Source: Porphyrobacter sp.
GTDB taxonomy: Bacteria; Pseudomonadota; Alphaproteobacteria; Sphingomonadales; Sphingomonadaceae
Reading direction: 5' to 3'
NCBI GenBank assembly: GCA_027533455.1
Contig: JAPZUC010000009.1
Coordinates: 1-64,000, forward strand
DNA: 64,000 nucleotides
Position numbers and translations under genes: made by a program. The notes beneath the pieces were generated by a model that had not been told where the DNA came from, did no database searches, and saw only the letters and a program-made list of their open reading frames with translations. Shown one piece after another: positions 30,121 to 37,947 of the stretch. Numbering within the stretch: position 1 is the stretch's first letter; every line of letters begins with the position of its first letter.

Positions 30121-30690
30121 ATGTCCGCCACGCCCCCCTCCCCTGCCGACCGCGATCTTGCAGCAATCGCCGCGCGCATCACCCGGCCGGTGGTGCTGGT
30201 GGGGCTGATGGGCGTCGGCAAATCGACCGTCGGGCGCAAGCTGGCGCACCTTCTCGGCCGCGATTTCGTCGATGCCGACGACGCCATCGTCGAAGCCGCT
30301 CAGCGCTCGATCCCCGAAATTTTTGAAACCTTCGGCGAGGCCCATTTCCGCGACGGCGAGCGCCGCGTGATTGCTCGCCTAATCGACGAAGGCCACGGCG
30401 TAGTCGCAACCGGCGGCGGGGCCTTCGTCGACCCGCAGACCCGCGAGGCGGTGCTGGAAAAGGGAATCGCGGTGTGGATCGATTGCGACATCGATACGCT
30501 GGTCGAACGCACTGCGCGCCGCGGCAACCGTCCACTGCTGAAGCAGGGCAACCCGCGCGAAATCCTCACCCGGCTGGCGCAGGAACGCGCCCCCTTCTAC
30601 CGCGAGGCGCACATCCGCGTCGTCAGCGAGACCGGCCCCCATGCCGACACCGCGCGCGCGATCATCGAGGCGATTGATAAATGGCTGTAA
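30121..30690 (+). CDS. aroK: Shikimate kinase
   Basis: AroK phosphorylates shikimate in the chorismate pathway. The 189-residue protein has Walker A GLMGVGKSTVGRKLA, the shikimate-binding DADDAIVEAAQRSIPEIFE with ...GEAHFRDGERR, and the VVATGGGAFV loop, followed by the lid region RGNRPLLK. Start at 30121 (MSATPPSP) is chosen on length; upstream codons have no homology. It overlaps aroB by ten bases, the usual aroKB arrangement. Confidence 0.95.
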   Translation: MSATPPSPADRDLAAIAARITRPVVLVGLMGVGKSTVGRKLAHLLGRDFVDADDAIVEAAQRSIPEIFETFGEAHFRDGERRVIARLIDEGHGVVATGGGAFVDPQTREAVLEKGIAVWIDCDIDTLVERTARRGNRPLLKQGNPREILTRLAQERAPFYREAHIRVVSETGPHADTARAIIEAIDKWL

Positions 30691-31799
30691 TTCCCGTCGC
30701 GCTGGCCGGGCGCGCCTATGATGTGGTGATCGAGGAGGGGCTACTCGGCCGCTTCGCCGAAGCCGCTGCGCCGTTCCTGAAGGGTTATGGAGCGGCGCGC
30801 CCCGTGCCGTTCGTCGCGGATACCAACACCCACCGGCTGTTCGCGTCCGGGATCGACGCGCATCTCGCGGAGCATGGCCTCGCCGCAGACTGGTTCGTGG
30901 TCGAGCCGGGCGAGGACGCGAAAACCTGGGGCGTGCTCGAAAAGCTGTGCGATTGGCTGCTGGCTTCAGGTGTCACCCGCAAGGACCATGTCTTCGCGCT
31001 CGGTGGAGGCGTGGTGGGCGACCTGGTGGGCTTTGCCTGCGCCATCACGAAGCGCGGCTGCGGGTTCGTCCAGCTGCCTACCACCTTGCTGGCGCAGGTC
31101 GACAGTTCGGTCGGCGGTAAGACCGCGATCAACACGCGGGCGGGCAAAAACCTGATCGGTGCCTTCCACCAGCCTTCGCTGGTGCTGATTGATCCCATGG
31201 TGCTCGGCACCCTGCCCGAACGCGAGATGCGCGCCGGCTATGCCGAGGTGCTGAAGTACGGGTTGCTGGGCGATGCCGTGTTCTTTTCTTGGCTGGAGAC
31301 AAATGGAAACAAGGTGCTGCGCCGCGATCCTGCCGCTCTCGAACATGCCATAGCGACCAGCATCGCGATGAAAGCGCGCATTGTTGCCGAGGACGAGCGC
31401 GAGACGGAGGACCGCCGCGCACTCCTCAACCTCGGCCACACCTTCGGCCATGCGCTGGAGGCCGAGACCGGCTTTTCCGACCGCCTGCTTCATGGCGAGG
31501 CGGTCGCGCTCGGCATGGTGCTGGCGGCGAAGTATTCGGCCCGGCGGGGCGAAATTTCCGCAGCCGATGCCGCGCTGGCGACGGAAGCGATTGCGGCAGC
31601 GGGCCTCCCCGCGCGGCTCACCGATCTTGACCTGACATGCGACGGGGCGGCCCTTGTCGATCACATGCGCCATGACAAGAAAGCGGAAGGCACTACCCTG
31701 CCCTTCCTGCTACTGCGCGCCCTTGGCGAGGCTTACGTGGCTCGTGACGTCAATCTTCCTGATATTGCAGCTTTTCTTGACGGAGAACTGGCCGGGTGA
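30681..31799 (+). CDS. aroB: 3-dehydroquinate synthase
   Basis: AroB converts DAHP to 3-dehydroquinate, the second step of aromatic amino-acid synthesis, using NAD and a divalent metal. The 372-residue protein carries the NAD-binding region LGGGVVGDLVGFACAI, the LPTTLLAQVDSSVGGKTAIN substrate loop and metal ligands in LNLGHTFGHALE and LLHGEAV. It follows aroK with a ten-base overlap, and its stop overlaps the GTG start of the acetyltransferase gene (GTGA). Confidence 0.96.
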   Translation: MAVIPVALAGRAYDVVIEEGLLGRFAEAAAPFLKGYGAARPVPFVADTNTHRLFASGIDAHLAEHGLAADWFVVEPGEDAKTWGVLEKLCDWLLASGVTRKDHVFALGGGVVGDLVGFACAITKRGCGFVQLPTTLLAQVDSSVGGKTAINTRAGKNLIGAFHQPSLVLIDPMVLGTLPEREMRAGYAEVLKYGLLGDAVFFSWLETNGNKVLRRDPAALEHAIATSIAMKARIVAEDERETEDRRALLNLGHTFGHALEAETGFSDRLLHGEAVALGMVLAAKYSARRGEISAADAALATEAIAAAGLPARLTDLDLTCDGAALVDHMRHDKKAEGTTLPFLLLRALGEAYVARDVNLPDIAAFLDGELAG

Positions 31800-32254
31800 T
31801 CATCACTCTCGCCGATCTGCAAGACCCTGGTGTTCAGGATCTCATCGCCTTCCACCAGCGCGCCATGGTCGAAGGTTCTCCCCCGGGTCTCAGCTTTGCG
31901 CTCGATCTATCGGGGCTCCAAGATCCCGCGGTTACGATCTGGGCGGCACGTGTAGACAATCAGGTTGCGGCCATTGGCGCATTGAAACGGCTTGATCAAA
32001 TGTCATCCGAAATCAAATCGATGCGTACCCATCCTGACTTTCTAAGACAGGGCCTTGCGGCGGCACTGCTCGAAACCATCATTGGCCATGCGCGCGGCCT
32101 GCGCCTTTCAACCCTTAGCCTCGAAACCGGGAGCGGCCCCGCGTTCGAAGCTGCGCTGGCGCTGTACTGCAAGCGTGGCTTGGTGAACGGCCCCGCCTTT
32201 GCCGATTATGTCCTCACCGACTTCAACCAGTGCCTGCACCTGAAACTGAATTAG
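31796..32254 (+). CDS. GNAT family N-acetyltransferase
   Basis: A 152-residue acetyltransferase. The acetyl-CoA-binding motif A is seen as MRTHPDFLRQGLAAALLE, with the RQGLAA pyrophosphate loop, and motif B-like LSLETGSGPAFEAALALYCK. The sequence resembles the PhnO/YbhS-like small-molecule or amino-acid acetyltransferases; the acceptor is unknown. GTG start, coupled to aroB through GTGA. Confidence 0.87.
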   Translation: MIITLADLQDPGVQDLIAFHQRAMVEGSPPGLSFALDLSGLQDPAVTIWAARVDNQVAAIGALKRLDQMSSEIKSMRTHPDFLRQGLAAALLETIIGHARGLRLSTLSLETGSGPAFEAALALYCKRGLVNGPAFADYVLTDFNQCLHLKLN

Positions 32255-32264
32255 GCATTCAAAA

Positions 32265-32669
32265 TCAGTGTGCTGGCCTGCTTGGTAGGGTCGCAACATT
32301 ACCGCCTGCATCGCTGATCCGCGCCGCCTTCATTGCCGCTTCCTCGCCCAGCATCTGGTCGTGTTCGGCGAACAGTTGCTCGATATCGGCGCGCCGTTCG
32401 AGCAGCATGTTGGCGATACCCGGCGCAAGGCTTTCGCCATCGCCGATCTTGCCGAGAAGCGATGCCAGATCGCTTACCGTCGCATCGCGCGCGGATTTGA
32501 AGAAGTTGCCCTTCCGGTCGAAAAACCCGGCACCTGTATGTGCCACGATCAAATCCTCCCACTGAGATTCAATCCACCGCGCGGGGAATTCCGCGACTCG
32601 GCAAGGAGAGAGTTTCTCACGACGAGCAGTGTAGGACAGAGCGGACTGCAATTTTCCGTCGGAAATCAT
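32265..32669 (-). CDS. Hypothetical protein
   Basis: A 134-residue soluble protein without signal or membrane helix; function unrecognised. The first half (SYTARREKLSPCRVAEFPARW, then WEDLIVAHTGAGFFDRKGNFFK) has balanced composition unlike random high-GC frames, and the second half is acidic and helical (LLERRADIEQLFAEHDQML). The frame on the opposite strand is Leu/His/Asp-rich in shadow style. It converges on the GNAT gene with ten bases between stops. The ribosome site is weak, so the start is uncertain. Confidence 0.6.
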   Translation of the reverse strand: MISDGKLQSALSYTARREKLSPCRVAEFPARWIESQWEDLIVAHTGAGFFDRKGNFFKSARDATVSDLASLLGKIGDGESLAPGIANMLLERRADIEQLFAEHDQMLGEEAAMKAARISDAGGNVATLPSRPAH

Positions 32670-33033
32670 TAATCTGCCGCAATTCTGTCACAGGTTTTGT
32701 AAGGATATTGCCGGATCGCGCAGCTTTGCCTCAGGCCCATGTGGTGCCTGTTGCTTTTGACATGCTGCAATCTGCAGATTGTGCGCCGTATGTTGGAATA
32801 ATCGGCTGACTGTAGGGGTGCCAAAGCCGGTCTAACCAGGGTCAAAGGGAGGCGAGAGGGGGCCTAGGCCGGGTCTGGACCGCCCTAACCCCCCCTTTGG
32901 AAACGCCGCCGCGATGCCGACGCGCGCGCCGTGTCGGAATGGCCCTCAGCGGCTCCTATTTCGCTCAGCACCGCAGGTCGAATTCCCCAACAGCGGCTAA
33001 CAGGCTCGCGTTAGGAACGCGGCAAAGCGCGCG
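32670..33033. other. Intergenic region without a supported gene
   Basis: This 364-base gap upstream of the hypothetical gene and downstream of pccA shows no convincing coding frame on either strand. The left part is comparatively AT-rich and may hold the promoter of the leftward hypothetical gene. The middle (about 32815-32900) is rich in G/C runs with GGTCTAACC, GGGTCTGGAC and CCCTAACCCCCC, resembling the stretch upstream of era at 52836-52905. No clear terminator for pccA with a T run was found. Confidence 0.5.
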
Positions 33034-35088
33034 CTATTCCAGTTCGAGGATCACCGCATCCACCGCAAGGCTCTCGCCTTCGGCGGCATTGATCTTGGCG
33101 ATCACGCCTTCCTTCTCGGCGCGCAGGATGTTCTCCATCTTCATCGCCTCCACGGTCGCCAGCGGCTGACCGGGCTGCACGGTCTCGCCTTCCACCACGT
33201 GGAGCTTCACCAGCATCCCCGGCATCGGGCAGATCAGGAAGCGCGACAGATCGGGCGGGATCTTTTCGAGCATCAGGCTTTCATGGCGCGCCAGACGCTG
33301 CGGGATCACCAGCGCGGTATGCGCCGCGCCGCGGGTGGTGACCTTCCACTGGTTGCCAACGCGCTCGACGATCAGGCCGAGGCGGTGCTCCGGCCCGTCA
33401 CCAACCTTGCCGGTCGCTTCGGCCTGCACCATGCCCGGGCGCCAGCTGTTCGTACCTTCGACCCGCACGCCATCGACCATTGCATGGCCATCGCCGAGCG
33501 TGACTTCAAACCGCTCGTCGCCGATCTTCACCAGCCACTCGCTTGTGACTGGCTGCGGCGCATCAAGCTGACCAGTGATCTGCCGCGCACGGCTTTGAAG
33601 CGTGAATTCATTGCCGGCGCAGACTGCGGCAAGAATGCGCTTCACATCATCCGACGTCGCCGCGCCATGGAACCCATCGGGATATTCCTCGGCGATGAAG
33701 CCCGTCGTCAGCTCGCCCGAGCGGAAGCGCGGGTGCTGCATGATCGCGGAGACGAAATCGACATTGTGGCCGAGGCCCTTGATGCGGAATTTGTCGAGCG
33801 CCTCGATCTGCAAATCCGCAGCTTCATCGCGGGTCGGAGCCCAGGTGATCAGCTTGGCGATCATCGGATCGTAGAAGCGCGAAACCTCGCCGCCGTCATA
33901 GACCCCGTCATCGACGCGCACCGAACCCGCACCATGCGCAACCCCGCGCCGCGCCTTGCCGGCAACCGTCTCGTCCTCAACCCAGCCCGCGACCGGCGGG
34001 CTGTATTGCACCAGCCGTCCGGTGGAGGGCAGGAAGCCGCGATAGGGGTCTTCGGCATAGACGCGGTTCTCGATCGCCCAGCCATCGATCCCGATATCGT
34101 CCTGCGTCATCGTCAGCTTCTCGCCAGCGGCCACGCGGATCATCTGTTCGACCAGATCGATGCCGGTGATCGCTTCGGTGACGGGGTGTTCGACCTGAAG
34201 CCGTGTATTCATTTCGAGGAAGTAGAAACTCTCCCCCGTCGGGTCTGCGCCGGAGACGATCAGTTCGACCGTGCCTGCGCTGTAGTAGCCAACGGCGCGT
34301 GACAGGGCGACGCATTGCTCGCCCATCGCCTTGCGCATCTTGGGCGTGACGAAGGGCGACGGCGCTTCCTCGACCACCTTCTGGTGGCGGCGCTGGATCG
34401 AGCATTCGCGCTCGTTGAGATAGAGGATGTTGCCGTGCTGGTCGCCGAGGATCTGGATCTCGATGTGGCGCGGGTTGAGGATGAACTTCTCGATGAACAC
34501 GCGGTCGTCGCCGAACGAGTTCAGGCCCTCGCGCTTCACGCTCTCGAAGCCCTCCCGCACGTCGGCCTCGTTATAGGCAAGGCGCATCCCCTTGCCCCCA
34601 CCGCCCGCGCTGGCCTTCATCATCACCGGATAGCCGATCTCGTTGGAGATGCGCACCGCGTGTTCGGTATCCTCGATCTCGCCGACGAAGCCGGGGACGA
34701 CATTGACGCCCGCTTGCTTGGCGAGCTTCTTGGACTCGATCTTGTCGCCCATCGCGGCGATCGCGTTCACAGGCGGGCCGATGAAGGCGATGTTTTCCTT
34801 CGCCAGAGCCTCGGCAAAGGAGGTGCGCTCGGAAAGAAAGCCGTAGCCCGGGTGGACGGCCTCAGCGCCGGTCTGCTTGCAGGCGGCAATGATCTTGTCG
34901 GCGATCAGGTAGCTTTCCGCCGCGGGCGACGGGCCGATATGCACCGCCTCGTCCGCCATGGCGACGAAGGGCGCGCGGGCGTCAGCATCGGAATAGACCG
35001 CGACGGTCTTGATCCCCATCTTGCGCGCCGTGGTGATGACCCGGCAGGCGATCTCGCCGCGGTTGGCAATCAGGATTTTCGAAAACAA
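33034..35088 (-). CDS. pccA: Propionyl-CoA carboxylase alpha subunit (biotin carboxylase + BCCP)
   Basis: This 684-residue subunit carboxylates its own biotin with ATP and bicarbonate, then serves PccB. The N-terminal biotin carboxylase domain has FSKILIANRGEIACRV, the ATP-grasp loop GGGGKGMRLA, ECSIQRRHQKVVEEAPS and MNTRLQVEHPVTE; the C-terminal carrier domain holds the biotinylation site VEAMKMEN, preceded by MPGMLVKLHV. The start is a TTG at 35088, six bases after CGGAGG; the ATG at 35151 lies upstream of that site and adds unrelated residues. It belongs to the methylmalonyl-CoA cluster with bioB. Confidence 0.95.
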   Translation of the reverse strand: MFSKILIANRGEIACRVITTARKMGIKTVAVYSDADARAPFVAMADEAVHIGPSPAAESYLIADKIIAACKQTGAEAVHPGYGFLSERTSFAEALAKENIAFIGPPVNAIAAMGDKIESKKLAKQAGVNVVPGFVGEIEDTEHAVRISNEIGYPVMMKASAGGGGKGMRLAYNEADVREGFESVKREGLNSFGDDRVFIEKFILNPRHIEIQILGDQHGNILYLNERECSIQRRHQKVVEEAPSPFVTPKMRKAMGEQCVALSRAVGYYSAGTVELIVSGADPTGESFYFLEMNTRLQVEHPVTEAITGIDLVEQMIRVAAGEKLTMTQDDIGIDGWAIENRVYAEDPYRGFLPSTGRLVQYSPPVAGWVEDETVAGKARRGVAHGAGSVRVDDGVYDGGEVSRFYDPMIAKLITWAPTRDEAADLQIEALDKFRIKGLGHNVDFVSAIMQHPRFRSGELTTGFIAEEYPDGFHGAATSDDVKRILAAVCAGNEFTLQSRARQITGQLDAPQPVTSEWLVKIGDERFEVTLGDGHAMVDGVRVEGTNSWRPGMVQAEATGKVGDGPEHRLGLIVERVGNQWKVTTRGAAHTALVIPQRLARHESLMLEKIPPDLSRFLICPMPGMLVKLHVVEGETVQPGQPLATVEAMKMENILRAEKEGVIAKINAAEGESLAVDAVILELE

Positions 35089-35094
35089 CGGGAA

Positions 35095-35100
35095 CCTCCG
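35095..35100 (-). promoter_or_regulatory. Ribosome-binding site fixing the TTG start of pccA
   Basis: CGGAGG on the minus strand is spaced six bases from the TTG at 35088, and the protein then begins exactly where biotin carboxylases begin (FSKILIANRGE after the initiator). No ATG or GTG lies at a suitable distance, so a rare TTG start is supported, which may keep expression moderate. Confidence 0.75.
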
Positions 35101-35178
35101 GGGGCGGTATGCGCGTAGGACGCCTATGCCGCCCCCGCAGCTGCCAATCAACCTGACAGATTTGGGACGCGGACTGCG

Positions 35179-35643
35179 TCAGTGATCCTTATACGCGTGG
35201 CCGACTTCAGTGACGGTCATGGCAACCAGAGTTTCGAACTCCGCGATGATCTTCTCGGCCGCTTCCTTGCTGCCTGCCAGCTTCACCATTTCGGTCATCC
35301 ACTTTTCGTCTTCCGGCGAGCTGCGCTTGGCCATGTCGCCCGGCCCGCCCTTCATCGGGAAGACGTAGATGATGTCCCACTGGCCGGTGTCGAGATGGAT
35401 GCCGTGAACGCCGGAATTCACGCCCGAGGCCGCATCGGCCTTGGCAAAGTAGTTCTTGATAATCTCGATTGCGCGATCCCGCTTGCCGGGATGGAAGCGG
35501 GTCATCGAGACACGCGCCCAGGTCACATCGTCGGCGGCCTGCGCGCCGGCATCCTGCGCCTGCGCGCCCGAAGGTGTGACAACAAACGCCAGCGCCAAGG
35601 CACTGATCGCAGGCAGCAGCTTACCCGTTAGAACTTTTTGCAT
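35179..35643 (-). CDS. Secreted dimeric alpha-beta barrel-like protein of unknown role
   Basis: A 154-residue exported protein: signal peptide LPAISALALAFVVTPSGAQA, then WARVSMTRFHPGKRDRAIEIIKNYF, which resembles the ferredoxin-like fold of antibiotic-biosynthesis-monooxygenase-type domains, and GQWDIIYVFPMKGGP as the second strand pair. The enzyme role, if any, is unknown. It lies 90 bases upstream of pccA on the same strand, but nothing links it to propionate metabolism. Confidence 0.75.
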   Translation of the reverse strand: MQKVLTGKLLPAISALALAFVVTPSGAQAQDAGAQAADDVTWARVSMTRFHPGKRDRAIEIIKNYFAKADAASGVNSGVHGIHLDTGQWDIIYVFPMKGGPGDMAKRSSPEDEKWMTEMVKLAGSKEAAEKIIAEFETLVAMTVTEVGHAYKDH

Positions 35644-35739
35644 GATGCATTCTCCCCCATCGAATGCGACCCCCGGACGGGGGTATGCTTTGGAATAGTG
35701 GCCGCGATAAAGCAGCCTTGTCGTAGGGGAAATCGGGCG

Positions 35740-36579
35740 TCAGGGCTGTGCCCTGCCCTGCTTCTCGCACCGCAGGACCATGCCGTATTCGTCAAGCCAA
35801 TCGGCCTTGGCGGGGAGCAGATATTGCAGCGCCTCGGGGAGAAAGGCGTGGAGCGCGGTGGCGTGGTGGAGCTCCTTGCGGCGGTCGGAGAAGCAGTAGG
35901 GCTGGCTGGCGGGAAGGCTTTCCAGTAGCCTCATTAACCCGCTCTCGGTCGCGCCGCCCTCGTCGGCGAGGCTGAGGTAGAGCGGCGGGCGGGTTTTGGG
36001 CGTGTCCAGCGCCCGGCGGCTCAGCGCCTCGAAATCCCATTGCAGGCTAGGGCTGATCGCTGCGTATCCGGTGAAGAGCTGAGGCGCCTCGGCCCATGTC
36101 TCGACCACGAAATGCCCGGCTGCGCTCTCGCCCACGAGGAACGCGCGGCCATCATGGCGGTAACGGGCCTCGATCAGCGGCCTGACGGTGCCAGCGATCC
36201 ACGCACGGAAGGCGGCGCTTTCGCCTGCTGTGGGGTAGCGCTTGGCCTCGGCGGGATCACGCGTCGCGGGGAGCAATTCGCGCTGGCGGTCTTTCGTGGC
36301 GATGCCGACGATGATCGCGTCCTCGCTGCGTCCCCACAGCGCGCCCCAGCGCATCAGGCCGGCGCCCATTATCAGGTCCTGCCCCATCGCCCCGTCGAGC
36401 TGGTAGATCACCGGCCAGCGCTTGCCCGGGTCCTTGGCATAGTCGGGCGGCAGAACAATGTTCACCTCGCGCGCCGCGCCGAGCACCTCGAGCGTCACCG
36501 TCTCGCCAATGCTCAGCGGCGCGGGCTCGGGCGCGGGCCCCGCCGCTACCAAAGCCGCTGCAGCGAGGAACGCGATCAC
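35740..36579 (-). CDS. Putative exported alpha/beta-hydrolase (esterase D/Fes-like)
   Basis: A 279-residue protein with a short signal peptide ([17 protein letters not shown]) and the fold of the putative esterase family: [27 protein letters not shown], the nucleophile elbow [12 protein letters not shown] and [10 protein letters not shown] late His (HHATALHAF) would complete the triad. It probably cleaves a small ester in the periplasm; substrate unknown. Its GTG start overlaps the bioB stop, so it is cotranscribed with the biotin gene. Confidence 0.82.
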   Translation of the reverse strand: MIAFLAAAALVAAGPAPEPAPLSIGETVTLEVLGAAREVNIVLPPDYAKDPGKRWPVIYQLDGAMGQDLIMGAGLMRWGALWGRSEDAIIVGIATKDRQRELLPATRDPAEAKRYPTAGESAAFRAWIAGTVRPLIEARYRHDGRAFLVGESAAGHFVVETWAEAPQLFTGYAAISPSLQWDFEALSRRALDTPKTRPPLYLSLADEGGATESGLMRLLESLPASQPYCFSDRRKELHHATALHAFLPEALQYLLPAKADWLDEYGMVLRCEKQGRAQP

Positions 36580-37585
36580 TCTGCCGGCACCGCCGCCTTG
36601 CAGGCCCGTGCGGGCTCCTCGCCCTTCAGCGCGGTAAGACCGAGCTTGGCAAATAGCGCGCCGTCCTTGTCGTCACCCGCATTGGGCGCGGTCAGCAGCT
36701 TGTCGCCGGTGAAGATCGAATTGGCGCCCGCGAGGAAGCACAGCGCCTGGGTCGCCTCGGACATGGACTCGCGCCCCGCCGACAGCCGCACCATCGAACG
36801 CGGCATGGTGATGCGCGCGACCGCCACCGTCCGCGCAAACTCGATATCGTCGATCTTGGCGAGCGGCGTATCGGCCAGCATATTGCCGAGCACCGTCCCC
36901 TTGACCGGCACCAGCGCATTGACCGGCACGCTTTCGGGATGCTGCGGCAGGGTAGCGAGCGTGTGGACGAAGCCCACCCGGTCCTCGCGCGTTTCGCCCA
37001 TGCCGACGATCCCGCCGGAGCAGACATTGATCCCCGCCTTGCGCACGTGATCGAGCGTATCCAATCGGCACTGGAAATCGCGGGCGGAGATGACGCGCTC
37101 GTAATACTCGGGGCTGCTGTCGATATTGTGGTTGTAACAGTCGAGGCCAGCCTCGGCCAGCATTGCGGCCTGATGCGGCTCGAGCATGCCCAGCGTCATG
37201 CAGGTCTCAAGGCCCATGCTGCGGACGCCCTTCACGATCTCGACGATCGCGGGCATGTCGCGGTCCTTGGGGTTGCGCCACGCCGCGCCCATGCAGAACC
37301 GCTGCGAGCCCGCATCCTTCGCCTGTGCCGCGCGCTGGAGCACGGCCTGCACGTCCATCAGCTTGGTCGCCTCCACGCCGGAGTCCGCCTTCACCGACTG
37401 CGAGCAATAGCCGCAATCTCTGGACACCCGCCGGTCTTGATTGAGAGCAGCGTGCACAGCTGGACTTCGGTGGCGGGGTGGTGGGCGCGGTGAACTGAGG
37501 CGGCCTCGAACAGCAGCTCGGTGAAGGGCAGGTCGAAGAGGGTCGCGATCGCGGCGCGGCTCCAGTCGGTGCGGGGGTGGGTCAT
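36576..37585 (-). pseudogene. bioB: Biotin synthase with a one-base frameshift
   Basis: BioB is the radical-SAM enzyme that inserts sulfur into dethiobiotin. Two adjoining frames together give a full protein: from the ATG at 37585, [13 protein letters not shown] through [11 protein letters not shown] (56 codons, to 37418), then, one frame off, [14 protein letters not shown] to the stop at 36576. A single G is missing between 37418 and 37417 (GAGATTGC for expected GAGGATTGC). The break falls inside the CX3CX2C FeS motif, so the product would be dead unless the base is a sequencing error. Downstream landmarks such as [12 protein letters not shown] and [10 protein letters not shown] are intact. 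It overlaps both neighbours. Confidence 0.9.
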
Positions 37586-37827
37586 TTATTGCTTTCTCGA
37601 TTCTTGAGAACGACGCTGGCGGCAATCGCTACAACGCACAGCGCAAGGGGAATAAATCCGATGGGCGAATGCCATTCCTTGAACGCTGTGCAGGGGCCTT
37701 CCAGCAGATCAACCGGCTTCATGCCGCAGCGAAAAACATAGGGCTTTAGCGGTGAGGTCAAGAAGGCCGCGAAGACCAAAGCTACGCCGAAAATTTGCAA
37801 CCTTCGCGGAAATGTCACGGCGCACAC
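37582..37827 (-). CDS. Small two-helix membrane protein
   Basis: An 81-residue protein of unknown function with two likely membrane helices, [17 protein letters not shown] and [19 protein letters not shown], separated by a loop with three Cys-containing segments (FRCGM, GPCTAF). The frame begins at a GTG at 37827 and its stop overlaps the bioB ATG (ATGA), so it is translated just before biotin synthase. Its base composition is less GC-rich than its neighbours. A role in biotin supply is only guilt by association. Confidence 0.6.
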   Translation of the reverse strand: MCAVTFPRRLQIFGVALVFAAFLTSPLKPYVFRCGMKPVDLLEGPCTAFKEWHSPIGFIPLALCVVAIAASVVLKNRESNK

Positions 37828-37832
37828 CCCTT

Positions 37833-37935
37833 CGTCATTGCGAGGAGCTCAGGCGACGCGGCAATCCAGTTTCTGCCATGGCCACCTGCGTCTAGGTCAG
37901 AAGCTAGATTGCTTCGCCTTCGGCTCGCAATGACG
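37833..37935. repeat. Palindromic intergenic repeat (CGTCATTGCGAG type)
   Basis: Terminal inverted arms CGTCATTGCGAG (37833-37844) and CTCGCAATGACG (37924-37935) match perfectly, with a nested pair GCAATC/GATTGC (37861-37866, 37907-37912). Repeats with this edge sequence are familiar as dispersed elements in alphaproteobacteria. It exactly fills the gap between scpA and the small membrane-protein gene and would form a long RNA hairpin within the operon message. Confidence 0.85.
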
Positions 37936-37947
37936 AGGGAGTAGACG

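Noticed and set aside
32361..32672. Plus-strand frame of 103 codons opposite the 134-residue hypothetical gene
   Set aside because: The minus-strand frame has more protein-like composition; the plus frame looks like its shadow.
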